From JAABQT01 sp035459025 (GTDB taxonomy: Bacteria > Pseudomonadota > Gammaproteobacteria > Burkholderiales > SG8-39), in the NCBI GenBank assembly GCA_035459025.1, contig DATHYT010000047.1:7740-71739 (forward strand): a stretch of 64,000 nt of DNA. Reading direction: 5' to 3'. The notes below the pieces were generated by a model that saw only the letters and a list, made by a program, of their open reading frames with translations, was not told where the DNA came from and ran no database searches. Each line of letters starts with the position of its first letter. Position 1 is the first letter of the stretch. A program made the translations under genes and the position numbers. Below, piece after piece: positions 1-7,985 of the stretch.

Positions 1-779
1 TGCAACTGGCTGCGGACCACGTGCCGCTCTCCCGCCCAGGCAAGCCCGGTGCTCGCGGCGACGCCGCCTACATCGAACGCCGTTTCATGCGCGTTCCACC
101 GGCTGAGGAACTCGGCGTTGCCGATGAGCGACACGCGGCCACGCAGGGGCATGGCGGCCTCTACGCCGCCGCCCACACCCGTGAAGCCGTCGTCCTTGCC
201 CACGTTCTGGTCGGCAAGCTGCAGCACCGCCACCAGTCCCGGCACGAAGACCTGGCTCTGGCCCGGCGCCTGGTTCACGTTCGTGCTGGTGCCGGCGAAC
301 ACGCTCAGGTAGCCGCGCGCGGCGGCACGGGCCCGGCTCTCGCCGCGCGACTCGCCCAGGTACAGCAGCAGTTGCGCGCGCAGCGCGGGCGGCGGGTCGA
401 GCGCCAGCAGGGCCTCGAAGACGACGCGCGCCTGCGCCCAGTTTTCCAGCGCAAGATACGCACGGCCCATGTCGATGCGCGCGCCGGCGTGGCCGGAATC
501 AATCGCCAGCACGCGCGAAAAGGCGATGGTCGCGCGGTCGGGCCGACCCGCGTTCAGTGCCGCGCGCCCGAGCGCGTAATCGAAATCGACCTCGCCGATG
601 TGCGTGTCCTCTTGCGCCGCAAGGAGCGCGTAGGCCTCGGCGTACCGCCCGGCCTCGGAAAGCGCACTCGCGCGCGCCAGCAGGTCCCCGATCTCGGATT
701 GCGCGGCGACGCGACCCGGCCCAGCCATGACGGCAGCGGCGACAAGGACGGCAAGCAGCAATCGAAGCAATCGGCGCAT
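1..779 (-). CDS. TPR plus outer-membrane barrel protein, 3' end cut by window
   Basis: This is an open frame of 259 codons that runs off the window start with no stop. The N-terminus is a typical Sec signal peptide: Arg-rich start, a Leu/Ala/Val core to about residue 20, and a likely cut near VAAQ. Residues 28-145 form helical TPR-like pairs (repeats around AGRYAEAYALL and LENWAQARVVFEALL). From about residue 155 the sequence becomes alternating beta strands (GYLSVFAGTSTNVN), the pattern of an outer-membrane barrel. A TPR domain followed by a barrel is the plan of Slam/DUF560 surface-lipoprotein exporters and of some exopolysaccharide porins. The family is inferred and the barrel is mostly outside the window. 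An AAGAAG stretch upstream may be the ribosome site. It is divergent from the CHASE2 kinase gene. Confidence 0.75.
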   Translation of the reverse strand, partial: MRRLLRLLLAVLVAAAVMAGPGRVAAQSEIGDLLARASALSEAGRYAEAYALLAAQEDTHIGEVDFDYALGRAALNAGRPDRATIAFSRVLAIDSGHAGARIDMGRAYLALENWAQARVVFEALLALDPPPALRAQLLLYLGESRGESRARAAARGYLSVFAGTSTNVNQAPGQSQVFVPGLVAVLQLADQNVGKDDGFTGVGGGVEAAMPLRGRVSLIGNAEFLSRWNAHETAFDVGGVAASTGLAWAGERHVVRSQL

Positions 780-860
780 GTTTGTCTTCTTGACCTCGGC
801 GCATCCGGGTGGCTCGTGCCGCACACGTCCCGTGCGGACGGCCGCGCTGAGGAATTGCTC

Positions 861-866
861 TAGAAT
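861..866 (+). promoter_or_regulatory. putative -10 element of the CHASE2 kinase gene
   Basis: TAGAAT lies 11 bases before the ATG at 878, which predicts a leader of only four or five bases. A TTG at 866 that could also open the frame overlaps this hexamer, which argues for the ATG. No good -35 hexamer is visible. Confidence 0.35.
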
Positions 867-877
867 TGTCGCTCACA

Positions 878-3595
878 ATGTCCCGGCAGGACAGCGTGCA
901 ATCAGATGCAACCCTCCCCTGGCTGCGCGTGCTGGTCTCGGCTGCCGGGGGGCTGCTGTTGGCAGCCCTTTTCTCCCAGAGCACGCTGTTTTCGCGGCTG
1001 TCGTGGTGGGTCGATGACGCACTGCAGCGCCGTTTCGCCGTCGCGCTGCCGCTGGACGGCGTTGCCGTGGTCGACGTGGACGAGGCTTCGCTGCAGAGGC
1101 TGCAGCCGCGGCTCGGCGCCTGGCCGTATCCACGCGACGCGTATGCCCAGGCGCACCGCTTCCTGGTCGCGAACGGCGCGCGCGTCGTGGCTTACGACAT
1201 CCTGTTTGCCGAGCCGCGCGCCGGCGACGCGGCCTTCGCCGAGGCGCTCGATCGGCGCGCCGTGCTGGCGGCCGCGGCCTTGCCCTATCCCTATGCCCGG
1301 TCGTCTCAGTACCAGGAGCATCTCGCGCGCATTGCGCTGTCCGACGTACAGGACGATGCGCCAGCCGCGCAGCTCGCGCACGCCTGGCCGGACCTGACGC
1401 TGCCGCTCGAGCAGTTCACTCAGCCCGGCAAGGCGCGAGTAGGGGTCATCAGCACGCTGGCCGACGACGACGGTGTGGTGCGCCGTTTGAACGTGCTGCA
1501 CCTCGCGCACGGCAAGGTGCTGCCCGGCTTCGCCGTGGCGGCGATGCTCCCCGGCGGACCCGAGCAGCCGCTGCGCGTGGAGCGCGGCCAGCTGCGGCTG
1601 GGGGATCGCACTTGGCCGCTGGCCGCGGACGGGAGCGTTGCACCGCGCCTGCCGGCCAACCTCGCTGACCTCGCCGTGATCCCGTTCTTCCAGGTGCTGG
1701 ATGCCGCGGAGGGCGTGTCGGGCACGGCGCACGTGGCCGACCTGGTGCGCGGCCGGCACGTGTTTGTCGGCAGCTCGAGCACGGTGCTGGGCGACGTGGC
1801 GCTCACGCCCGCGGGTCGCTTCCCCGGACTGCACGTGAACGCGCTCGTCGCCGCCAGCCTGCAAGCCGGCGAAGTGCTGCGCCCGCCCCGAGCGTGGCTC
1901 GACATCGCGCTCGCCGTGCTGGCGCTTGCGCTGCCGGCCGCACTGGCGCGCAGCGGCGTTGCGCTGCGGCCGCGCGACTTCGCGATCGCACTGGGCCTGG
2001 GCGCGGTTCTGCTCGCCCTGGCGGTGATTGCGCTGGCCGCGGCGCGCCAGCAATCGCACTGGCTGTTTGCGGCAACGGCCGGCGTCGGTGCGCTCGGCGT
2101 CGCGGTTGCGGCGTGGCTGTTTGCCCTCTACCAGGAAAAGCAGCGCCTGTTCTACGAGAAGCTCGCGGCGCTGGAGGCCAGCCGCCTCAAGTCCGAGTTC
2201 CTCAATCACATGACGCACGAGCTGCGCACGCCGATCACGGCGATCATGGGCTTCAACAAGTTCAATCTGTACGGCGACGACATCGGGCGTGACCAGCGCC
2301 TGCGCCACAGCGCCATCATCGCGCGCAACTGCGAGCACCTGCTGGCGCTGGTCAACAACAACCTCGACCTGGCGCGCATGGAGGCGGGCCAGCTGAAGTT
2401 CGAGCGCACGGCGCACGAAGTGCGCGCGCTGCTCGACGACGTCGTCGCAACGCTGCGCGTCATGGCGCACGACAAGGGCCTAGCGCTCGAACAGGAGGTT
2501 GCCGCCGACATGCCGGCGGCGCTGTCGCTCGACGCCTTTCGCGTGCGCCAGGTGCTGATCAACCTGATCGGCAACGCGATCAAGTTCACCGCGCAGGGCA
2601 AAGTCGTCCTCAAGGCGTCCTGGCACTCGGGCGAGTTGCGCTTCGAGATCGCCGATACCGGGCCCGGAATCCCCCAGGAGAGTCTGGAGCGGATCTTCGT
2701 GCCGTTCCAGCGTGCCCCCGGGGTCACCGCGGCGGGCACCGGCCTCGGGCTCTCGATCACGCGCAAGCTCGTCGAGCTGCTGGGCGGATCGATCCACGCA
2801 AGGTCGGAGGTGGGCAAGGGCTCGGTATTCGAGGCGCGCATCCCGGCGCCGCCGGCGCAGCTGCCGGCGAGCACGGTGTCGAGTGCGCCGACGCCGATGC
2901 CGGCGAAGCTGGCCGGCCGCATCCTGCTGGCCGACGACAACGCCGACCTGCGCGCGCTCGTTCAGGTGCAGCTCTCCGATCTCGGCTTCGAGTGCAAGGC
3001 GGTCGGCGACGGCCTGGAGGCGATCGAGGCGGCGCTGGCGCAGCCCTATAGCGTCGTGCTGCTCGACATGGACATGCCCTTCATGGACGGCTACGAGACG
3101 GTGCGCGTGCTGCGCGAGCGCGGCTATACCGCCCCCGTGATCGGCTTCACGGCGCACCAGGCGGGCGCGCCGGTGGAGCGCGCGCTGATCGAGGGCTGCG
3201 ACGATGTCATCAGCAAGCCGGCTTCGCCCGAGCGGCTGCGCGAGGCGCTGGCGCCGTTTGCCGAAGGCGCGCTGCCCCCGCAGCCCGCCGCCGGCGCCGA
3301 CGCCATCCGGGTGGGCGTGGACGCCCGCCTGCGCGGCATCGTCGCCAAGTTCTTGAGCAACTGCGGGCGCGATGTCCAGCGGCTGCAGCACGCGCTCGAC
3401 GGCGGCGACTTGGCCACCACGCGCGCCATCGGGCACGCGCTTCGCGGCGCAGGCGGCAGCTACGGCTTCGACGAGATCACGCGCATCGGCAAGTCGATCG
3501 AAGAAAGATCCATGCACGGCGACGCCGCGAGCCTGGGCCCGCTCGTCGCGCAGTTGCAGAATTACCTTTCGCGCGTGCACCCCGAGTTCCGCTGA
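878..3595 (+). CDS. CHASE2 hybrid sensor histidine kinase with receiver and Hpt domains
   Basis: A 905-residue phosphorelay sensor. In order: an N-terminal membrane segment, a periplasmic CHASE2 sensor (about 40-325, with VAVVDVDEASLQRL and YDILFAEPRAGDA), three membrane helices (about 340-416), a HisKA H-box (HELRTP, His447), a HATPase with N-box (NLIGNAIKF) and glycine boxes (DTGPGIP, GTGLGLS), a receiver with phospho-Asp730 (LLDMDMP) and Lys780, and a C-terminal Hpt with His853 (HALRGAGGSYG). All phosphotransfer residues are present, so a complete internal His-Asp-His relay is expected. The output regulator is not next to it. TTG at 866 would add four residues. ATG at 878 is preferred because a -10-like TAGAAT covers 866. 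It ends seven bases before the convergent dtd gene. Confidence 0.92.
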   Translation: MSRQDSVQSDATLPWLRVLVSAAGGLLLAALFSQSTLFSRLSWWVDDALQRRFAVALPLDGVAVVDVDEASLQRLQPRLGAWPYPRDAYAQAHRFLVANGARVVAYDILFAEPRAGDAAFAEALDRRAVLAAAALPYPYARSSQYQEHLARIALSDVQDDAPAAQLAHAWPDLTLPLEQFTQPGKARVGVISTLADDDGVVRRLNVLHLAHGKVLPGFAVAAMLPGGPEQPLRVERGQLRLGDRTWPLAADGSVAPRLPANLADLAVIPFFQVLDAAEGVSGTAHVADLVRGRHVFVGSSSTVLGDVALTPAGRFPGLHVNALVAASLQAGEVLRPPRAWLDIALAVLALALPAALARSGVALRPRDFAIALGLGAVLLALAVIALAAARQQSHWLFAATAGVGALGVAVAAWLFALYQEKQRLFYEKLAALEASRLKSEFLNHMTHELRTPITAIMGFNKFNLYGDDIGRDQRLRHSAIIARNCEHLLALVNNNLDLARMEAGQLKFERTAHEVRALLDDVVATLRVMAHDKGLALEQEVAADMPAALSLDAFRVRQVLINLIGNAIKFTAQGKVVLKASWHSGELRFEIADTGPGIPQESLERIFVPFQRAPGVTAAGTGLGLSITRKLVELLGGSIHARSEVGKGSVFEARIPAPPAQLPASTVSSAPTPMPAKLAGRILLADDNADLRALVQVQLSDLGFECKAVGDGLEAIEAALAQPYSVVLLDMDMPFMDGYETVRVLRERGYTAPVIGFTAHQAGAPVERALIEGCDDVISKPASPERLREALAPFAEGALPPQPAAGADAIRVGVDARLRGIVAKFLSNCGRDVQRLQHALDGGDLATTRAIGHALRGAGGSYGFDEITRIGKSIEERSMHGDAASLGPLVAQLQNYLSRVHPEFR

Positions 3596-3602
3596 GCTTG
3601 GC

Positions 3603-4058
3603 TCAGGCCTGCGACGCGGGCGCAGCCCGCAGCCAGAACGTCACCGGTCCGTCGTTCACGAGGCTGACTTGCATGTGGGCGCCGAAGCGCCCGCTCGCCA
3701 CCTCGGCGTGGCGCTCGCGGCAGGCGCGCACGAACACGGCGTAGAGCCGCTCGCCGTCCGCTGGCGCCGCCGCCGTCGAGAATCCGGGCCGCGTGCCGCT
3801 CGATGTGTCCGCCGCGAGCGTGAACTGCGGCACCACGAGCAGAGCGCCGGCGATGTCGGCGAGCGAGCGGTTCATCCGGCCCTCGGCGTCTGCGAAGATG
3901 CGGTAGCCGAGCACCCGCTCGGCGAGGCGCGCAGCCTCGCGCTCGGTATCGCCGCGCTCGACGCCGACGAGCGCCAGCACGCCGCGGCCGATGGCGCCGA
4001 GCTGCTCTGCGCCGGCGGCGACGCGGGCCTCGGCGACGCGTTGCACCAATGCGATCAA
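3603..4058 (-). CDS. dtd: D-aminoacyl-tRNA deacylase
   Basis: A cytosolic 151-residue protein of usual DTD length. It hydrolyses D-aminoacyl-tRNAs such as D-Tyr-tRNA, recycling mischarged tRNA. Both signature motifs are present: PQFTLAADT (the family's SQFTL strand, with Pro replacing the first Ser) and NDGPVT near the C-terminus, which holds the cross-subunit Gly-Pro of the active site. The start is TTG at 4058; no ATG or GTG lies in a suitable place. The TTG overlaps the TGA stop of the upstream DUF465 gene (TTGA), so it is probably translationally coupled to it. Confidence 0.95.
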   Translation of the reverse strand: MIALVQRVAEARVAAGAEQLGAIGRGVLALVGVERGDTEREAARLAERVLGYRIFADAEGRMNRSLADIAGALLVVPQFTLAADTSSGTRPGFSTAAAPADGERLYAVFVRACRERHAEVASGRFGAHMQVSLVNDGPVTFWLRAAPASQA

Positions 4059-4276
4059 GCGATGATGTCGGGAATCAGCTGGTCGCGCAGGCGCGCGAGC
4101 AGGTCCTTCAGCAATAGCTTCTTCTTCTTCAGCCGCCGCAGCTGCAGCTGGTCCTGCGCCGGGTCGAGCGCCAGCCGGGCGATGATGTCATCCAGGTCGT
4201 GGTGTTCGGTTTCCAGCGCCAGGATGCGCGCCTCGATCTGCGCGCGCTCCAGCGCCGTGAGCGGCTGATTGCTCAA
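4055..4276 (-). CDS. YdcH/DUF465 family small helical protein
   Basis: A 73-residue, highly charged, all-helical protein with the DUF465 pattern: an LERAQIEARILALETEH helix, then a second coiled-coil helix rich in Lys (RRLKKKKLLLKDLLARL). Members are small cytosolic coiled-coil proteins, many of unknown role. No ATG or GTG is available, so TTG at 4276 is taken as the start. It gives the usual family N-terminus but lacks a strong ribosome site. The stop overlaps the TTG start of dtd by four bases, so the two form one transcription unit. Confidence 0.8.
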   Translation of the reverse strand: MSNQPLTALERAQIEARILALETEHHDLDDIIARLALDPAQDQLQLRRLKKKKLLLKDLLARLRDQLIPDIIA

Positions 4277-4419
4277 GGCGCGCGCCCTGCCCGGCGCCGC
4301 GTACGCACAAATAATTGCAGAAGCCCCCGGCAGGTCGTGAAGGAGTTCACCGCTTCCATGGGCGTGTGTTGAGCATCCTAGCGCCTCCATTCGTGAGCGC
4401 CTAGGGGGTCCGGACCGCA

Positions 4420-5307
4420 ATGCGCCGCAACGATCACGACGTCTCTGCCCGCATTTGCACCACTGACGCCGACGCCGTGCGCACCGCGATCCTGCAGCTG
4501 TACCAGGGGTTGTACCCGGGCACCGCCGACAGCACGATTCGCGGCGCTTTCGACTACCTGGTGCATCTCTACCGCGGCGGCCACCCCGAGTTCCACGCCT
4601 GCGACACCCAGTTCCACGATACCCAGCACGTGCTCGAGGTGACACTCGCCATGGCGCGCCTGATGGAAGGCTACGAGCGCTCCCGCTCGGAGGGCGCCCC
4701 GCTGTCGCCGACGCTCTACAGCGTGGGCGTGGTGAGCGCCCTGTTCCACGACGTCGGCTACCTGCGCCGGCGCAGCGACCGCCGGCACGCGCACGGCGCC
4801 CAGTACACGCTCACGCACGTGGGCCGCAGCGCGCGCTTCGTGAGCGCTTACCTGCGCAGCGTGGGCCTCGCGCGCTACGCGGGCGCCGCCGCGGCGATCG
4901 TGCACTACACCGGCCACGAGCGTCCTGCGGAGGCGATCCGCATCGACGGCGCCCTGCCGCGGCGCATCGGCCAGATGCTCGGCACCGCCGACCTGATCGC
5001 GCAGATGGCCGACCGCTGCTTCCTGGAAAAGCGCCGCGACCGCTTGTACCCGGAGCTCGTCGCAGGTGGCGTGGCCGGGCGTTTGATCCGCTCTGCGGGC
5101 GAGCTGGTGCGGCGCACGTATGAGTTCCATCTGCGCGCGATGCGCCGGCTCGATCTGCAGCTGGCGCGCGCCTACGGGTACGCCGAGCGCCACTTCGGCG
5201 GCCAGAATCTGTACCTCGAGGCCCTGCAGCAGAACGCGCGCTATGCGCTGGTGCTGGCGAACGCCGACGCGGCGGGGCGCCTGCGCCGCGCGCCGCCCGC
5301 TCAATAG
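4420..5307 (+). CDS. HD-domain metal-dependent phosphohydrolase
   Basis: A cytosolic 295-residue protein with an HD-type metal site: FHDTQHVLEV (His66, His70), the diagnostic His-Asp pair at 110-111 in ALFHDVGYL, and a further His-rich segment just after (RRHAH). This arrangement resembles phosphodiesterase-type HD proteins more than HD-GYP enzymes, and no GYP motif is seen. Substrate is unknown; a nucleotide or cyclic nucleotide phosphoester is plausible. ATG at 4420 has only a distant purine run (AGGGGGT). The 3' end overlaps the convergent HtrA-like gene by seven bases. Confidence 0.8.
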   Translation: MRRNDHDVSARICTTDADAVRTAILQLYQGLYPGTADSTIRGAFDYLVHLYRGGHPEFHACDTQFHDTQHVLEVTLAMARLMEGYERSRSEGAPLSPTLYSVGVVSALFHDVGYLRRRSDRRHAHGAQYTLTHVGRSARFVSAYLRSVGLARYAGAAAAIVHYTGHERPAEAIRIDGALPRRIGQMLGTADLIAQMADRCFLEKRRDRLYPELVAGGVAGRLIRSAGELVRRTYEFHLRAMRRLDLQLARAYGYAERHFGGQNLYLEALQQNARYALVLANADAAGRLRRAPPAQ

Positions 5308-6290
5308 CTCGGCTTGCGCCGAAAGTACTGCAGCCGGTCAATCGAGCGCACGCGCAGCTCCTTCAGCTCCGAGCCTTGCAGCACGCGTAAGGGCACCTCG
5401 ACGCCGGCCGCGCCCCGCGCCCACAGCTTGCGATAGAAATCCGCAAGCGAGGCCACGTCCTCGCTGCCGACGCCGATGACGAGGTCGCCGCCCGCCAAGC
5501 CGGCCCGATCGGCCGGACCCTCGCGCGCGACGCGCGTCACGAACAGCCGCCCGCGCACCTCCTCGGCGTAGACGCCGAGCCAGGGACGCCTCGGCCCCGG
5601 CGCGCCCCCGTGCGCGATCAGGTCGTCGAGGATGGGCTGCAGAAGGTCGATTGGCACGAACAGATTGCCGGGCGCGGGCGTGCCAGCCCCGCCCGCATCC
5701 GGCACGATGAGCGAGCCGATGCCGAGCAGCTCGCCGCGCGCGCTGATTAGCGCCGCGCCCGACCAGTTGTGCACCGGCGGATAAGTGAAGATGGCGGCCT
5801 CGAGCAGGTACTCCCAGCTGCCCGAGAACGGCCGCCGCGACACTACGGTGACGAGGTTGAGCGCCTCGCGCCCCCCGTAGCCCACCACCATCGCCGCATC
5901 GCGCTCGGCCAGCGCCGCGGAATCACCGAGCGGCAGCGGCTTGCCCGCGAGCGGCGCCGCGAGCTTCAGCAGCCCGAAGCCGGTGGCGTGGTCGTAGGCC
6001 GCGAGCGTCGCCGGCGCCGACTTGCCGTCGCCGCCGGTCACCTCGATCGCATCGGCTTCGATCACCAGGTAGCCGATGGTGAGCACGTAGCCCTCGCGCA
6101 CCAGGACACCGGAGCCTTCGCGTCGCGCGCCGAGCGTCGCCAGGGTGCGGGCGTCGGGCAGGATGCGCGACTGCACGCGCACCACCGCCGACAGCGTCGC
6201 CTCGGCATCGGCGTCGGGCCTGTCCTGCGACAGCGCCGGCCCCGCGGTGCACGCGAGCGCGAGCAGAAGGCTGCGACAGATGGTTGGCAT
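5301..6290 (-). CDS. HtrA-like protein with PDZ domain and degenerate active site
   Basis: A 329-residue protein with a signal peptide (cut near ALSQ), a trypsin-like domain (about 30-220) and a C-terminal PDZ domain (about 235-315, RPWLGVYAEE then GPADRAGLAGGDLVIGV). Aligned by eye to HtrA/DegP, the catalytic His position (TNAHVV) reads TIGYLV, so Tyr74 replaces His. The Asp position (DPVTDLA) reads DHATGFG, so Gly104 replaces Asp. A Ser remains in NWSGAAL (Ser177). Proteolysis is therefore unlikely, and a periplasmic chaperone or peptide-binding role is more plausible. Similar TIGYLV-type proteins are annotated as S1C proteases elsewhere. GGAGGTG five bases upstream of ATG 6290 fixes the start. 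Confidence 0.85.
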   Translation of the reverse strand: MPTICRSLLLALACTAGPALSQDRPDADAEATLSAVVRVQSRILPDARTLATLGARREGSGVLVREGYVLTIGYLVIEADAIEVTGGDGKSAPATLAAYDHATGFGLLKLAAPLAGKPLPLGDSAALAERDAAMVVGYGGREALNLVTVVSRRPFSGSWEYLLEAAIFTYPPVHNWSGAALISARGELLGIGSLIVPDAGGAGTPAPGNLFVPIDLLQPILDDLIAHGGAPGPRRPWLGVYAEEVRGRLFVTRVAREGPADRAGLAGGDLVIGVGSEDVASLADFYRKLWARGAAGVEVPLRVLQGSELKELRVRSIDRLQYFRRKPSY

Positions 6291-6341
6291 CGGGCACCTC
6301 CGGCGCGCGGATGCGCGCGCGAATATTGTAGTCTCGCGCGC

Positions 6342-7163
6342 ATGCGCCTGGTGAGCTGGAACCTGCAGTGGTGCCGCGGCATGGACGGCGTCGTCGACCC
6401 GCGGCGCGTCGCGCGCACCGTGCGCGAGCTGGCCGATGCAGACCTGTGCTGCTTCCAGGAGGTGGCACAGGGGTTCGGGGCGCTGCCGGGAAGCGCCGGC
6501 GAGGACCAGGTCGCGGCGCTCGCGGCCGAGTTTGCGGGTTACAGCGCGCACTATGCGTGGGGGGTGGACGTCGCCGGCGCCGCGGGCCGGCGACGGCGTT
6601 TCGGCAACCTGATCCTGTCGCGCCTGCCGGTCGGGCGGGTGCTGCGCCACGGCCTGCCCTGGCCGCCCGATGCGGGCGTGCCGAGCATGCCGCGCGTCGC
6701 GATCGAAGCCGTGGTCGCGGCGCCGTGGGGTCAGGTGCGCGTGGTGACGACGCACCTCGAGTATTACTCGGCGCGGCAGCGTGCGGCCCAGGTCGAGCGG
6801 CTGCTCGAGCTGAACGCGGAGGCCGCCGCGCACGCCGCCGCGAAACCTGCCGCGCGCGACGACCAAGGTCCGTTTCACCCGCAACCGCGGCCCGCGGCCG
6901 GCATTCTCACGGGCGACTTCAACATGACCCCCGAGGACCCGCTGGTGGCACGCCTGGGAAGCGCTTACGCCGACGCCTGGCGCCAGGCGCACCCCGGACG
7001 GCCGCACGCACCCACGTTCCGCCTGGAGAGCGCCGACGAGGCGCCTTATTGTTGCGACTTCGTGTTTGTCACTCCGGATCTCGCCTCGCGCGTACGTTCG
7101 GTACGCGTGGATGCGCAGACGCGCGCCTCCGATCACCAGCCGGTGATCGTCGAGCTCAACTGA
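6342..7163 (+). CDS. endonuclease/exonuclease/phosphatase family protein
   Basis: A 273-residue cytosolic protein with the full EEP fold signature: a start of the RLVSWNLQW type, FQEV with the metal-binding Glu, NLILSRLP, TTHLEYYS with the catalytic His, GDFNMTPED with the Asp-Asn pair, and a terminal ASDHQPV with the Asp-His pair. The family includes AP endonucleases and phosphatases; the substrate here cannot be told. ATG at 6342 has no Shine-Dalgarno sequence, but a -10-like TAGTCT at 6329-6334 lies seven bases before it, so the mRNA may be leaderless. Divergent from the HtrA-like gene by 51 bases. Confidence 0.88.
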   Translation: MRLVSWNLQWCRGMDGVVDPRRVARTVRELADADLCCFQEVAQGFGALPGSAGEDQVAALAAEFAGYSAHYAWGVDVAGAAGRRRRFGNLILSRLPVGRVLRHGLPWPPDAGVPSMPRVAIEAVVAAPWGQVRVVTTHLEYYSARQRAAQVERLLELNAEAAAHAAAKPAARDDQGPFHPQPRPAAGILTGDFNMTPEDPLVARLGSAYADAWRQAHPGRPHAPTFRLESADEAPYCCDFVFVTPDLASRVRSVRVDAQTRASDHQPVIVELN

Positions 7164-7166
7164 TCT

Positions 7167-7655
7167 TCATCTCACGAGGCGAGCGCGCAGCGCTTCTACC
7201 CGCTCCCGGTTCACCTGGAAGTCGCGCCGGCCCAGGCGCGAGGCGGAGCGCACGTGCAGCACGCCCGCCCCGGCGTCGAACGTGAATTCCACGTCGTCCA
7301 CGTAACCCATCAGCTTGGAGCGGAATTCCGCGTGCAGGTAGTTGCCCTCTTCGCGCACCACGCGCGCGCGCGGCATCGACTCGACGGCGCGGCGCGCCGC
7401 CGCGATCGCCTCCGCGGCGCGGCCCTTGAACGGTATCGGCGTCACATAGCGTTGCGCATCCCCGGCATCGGCCTGGCTGGAAACGCAATTCAGCCGCCGG
7501 CCGCAGGAGGCGAGCCTGCCGTCCTGTACCCCGAGGTTGCCCGGTGTCTTGCCTGCAAACACAGTGTCCCCTTCCGCAATCGCAAGATGCAATGCGATCG
7601 CCGCGCCGAGCACTACCGCCAGCAGCACTATTCCGGTGAGCGCGCGGCGCTGCAT
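7167..7655 (-). CDS. DUF1499 family membrane-anchored protein
   Basis: A 162-residue protein with one N-terminal hydrophobic segment (about 6-27) and the DUF1499 signature CVSSQ followed by a YVTPIPF stretch. The remainder matches the family's alpha/beta pattern (YLHAEFRSKLMGYVDDVEF). DUF1499 proteins are probably anchored to the inner membrane facing the periplasm; their molecular function is not established. ATG at 7655 is chosen because earlier starts would place a charged extension before the membrane segment. It ends three bases after the convergent EEP gene. Confidence 0.85.
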   Translation of the reverse strand: MQRRALTGIVLLAVVLGAAIALHLAIAEGDTVFAGKTPGNLGVQDGRLASCGRRLNCVSSQADAGDAQRYVTPIPFKGRAAEAIAAARRAVESMPRARVVREEGNYLHAEFRSKLMGYVDDVEFTFDAGAGVLHVRSASRLGRRDFQVNRERVEALRARLVR

Positions 7656-7659
7656 GGAA

Positions 7660-7681
7660 GCGCCGATGCTAACATCGGCGC
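7660..7681. promoter_or_regulatory. perfect 9-bp inverted repeat between divergent genes
   Basis: GCGCCGATG and CATCGGCGC flank a four-base CTAA centre. The repeat contains -10-like hexamers for both directions: TAGCAT toward the DUF1499 gene and TAACAT toward the gene at 7707. It is therefore a candidate operator at a shared promoter rather than a terminator. Confidence 0.4.
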
Positions 7682-7706
7682 AGGATCCGCTCACGGGGAG
7701 ACACGC

Positions 7707-7985
7707 ATGGAAATTTCCGCGCACCAGCTCGCCGAGCTGCTCATCGGCATCGCCCGCGCCCAGCACACGATCATCCAGGGCGTAGAGAGCGCCATGGCCG
7801 GCACCAAGACGCAGCACATCCTGCCGATGCTGCAGAACGCCGCGCATCTGCGCGATCACCCGGAGCCCACGCTCGTCGACCTGCCGGTACGCGTCCTGCT
7901 CTCGACGCAGGGCCGCGTGCCGCCCGATCCGGCCGCGGTGGCGCGCGACCTGGAGCGCCTGCTCGCCGCCGCGCCCGCGGCCTAG
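7707..7985 (+). CDS. hypothetical protein, 92 residues
   Basis: I do not recognise a family. The protein is cytosolic, helical and mildly acidic, with a pattern of Ala/Leu helices (AHQLAELLIGIARAQHTIIQGVESAM), a loop with HPEPTLVDLPVRVLL and a final helix. There is no signal peptide or membrane segment. ATG at 7707 is supported by GGGGAG six bases upstream, a good ribosome site. The stop TAG overlaps the stop of the convergent crotonase gene in a shared CTAG. Expression is supported by the strong ribosome site and the preserved frame. Confidence 0.65.
   Translation: MEISAHQLAELLIGIARAQHTIIQGVESAMAGTKTQHILPMLQNAAHLRDHPEPTLVDLPVRVLLSTQGRVPPDPAAVARDLERLLAAAPAA

Noticed and set aside
902..2470. 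A 522-codon open frame on the minus strand inside the CHASE2 kinase gene, and many similar long antisense frames (for example near 12626-14227, 24121-25503 and 48944-51163)
   Set aside because: They lie opposite genes with clear families, have Arg/His/Ala-rich, low-complexity translations and no ribosome site. They are shadows caused by high GC.
4373..4404. A loose inverted repeat CCTAGCGC / GCGCCTAGG before the HD-domain gene
   Set aside because: The arms differ by one inserted base and no promoter or known site matches. It may be chance in GC-rich DNA.
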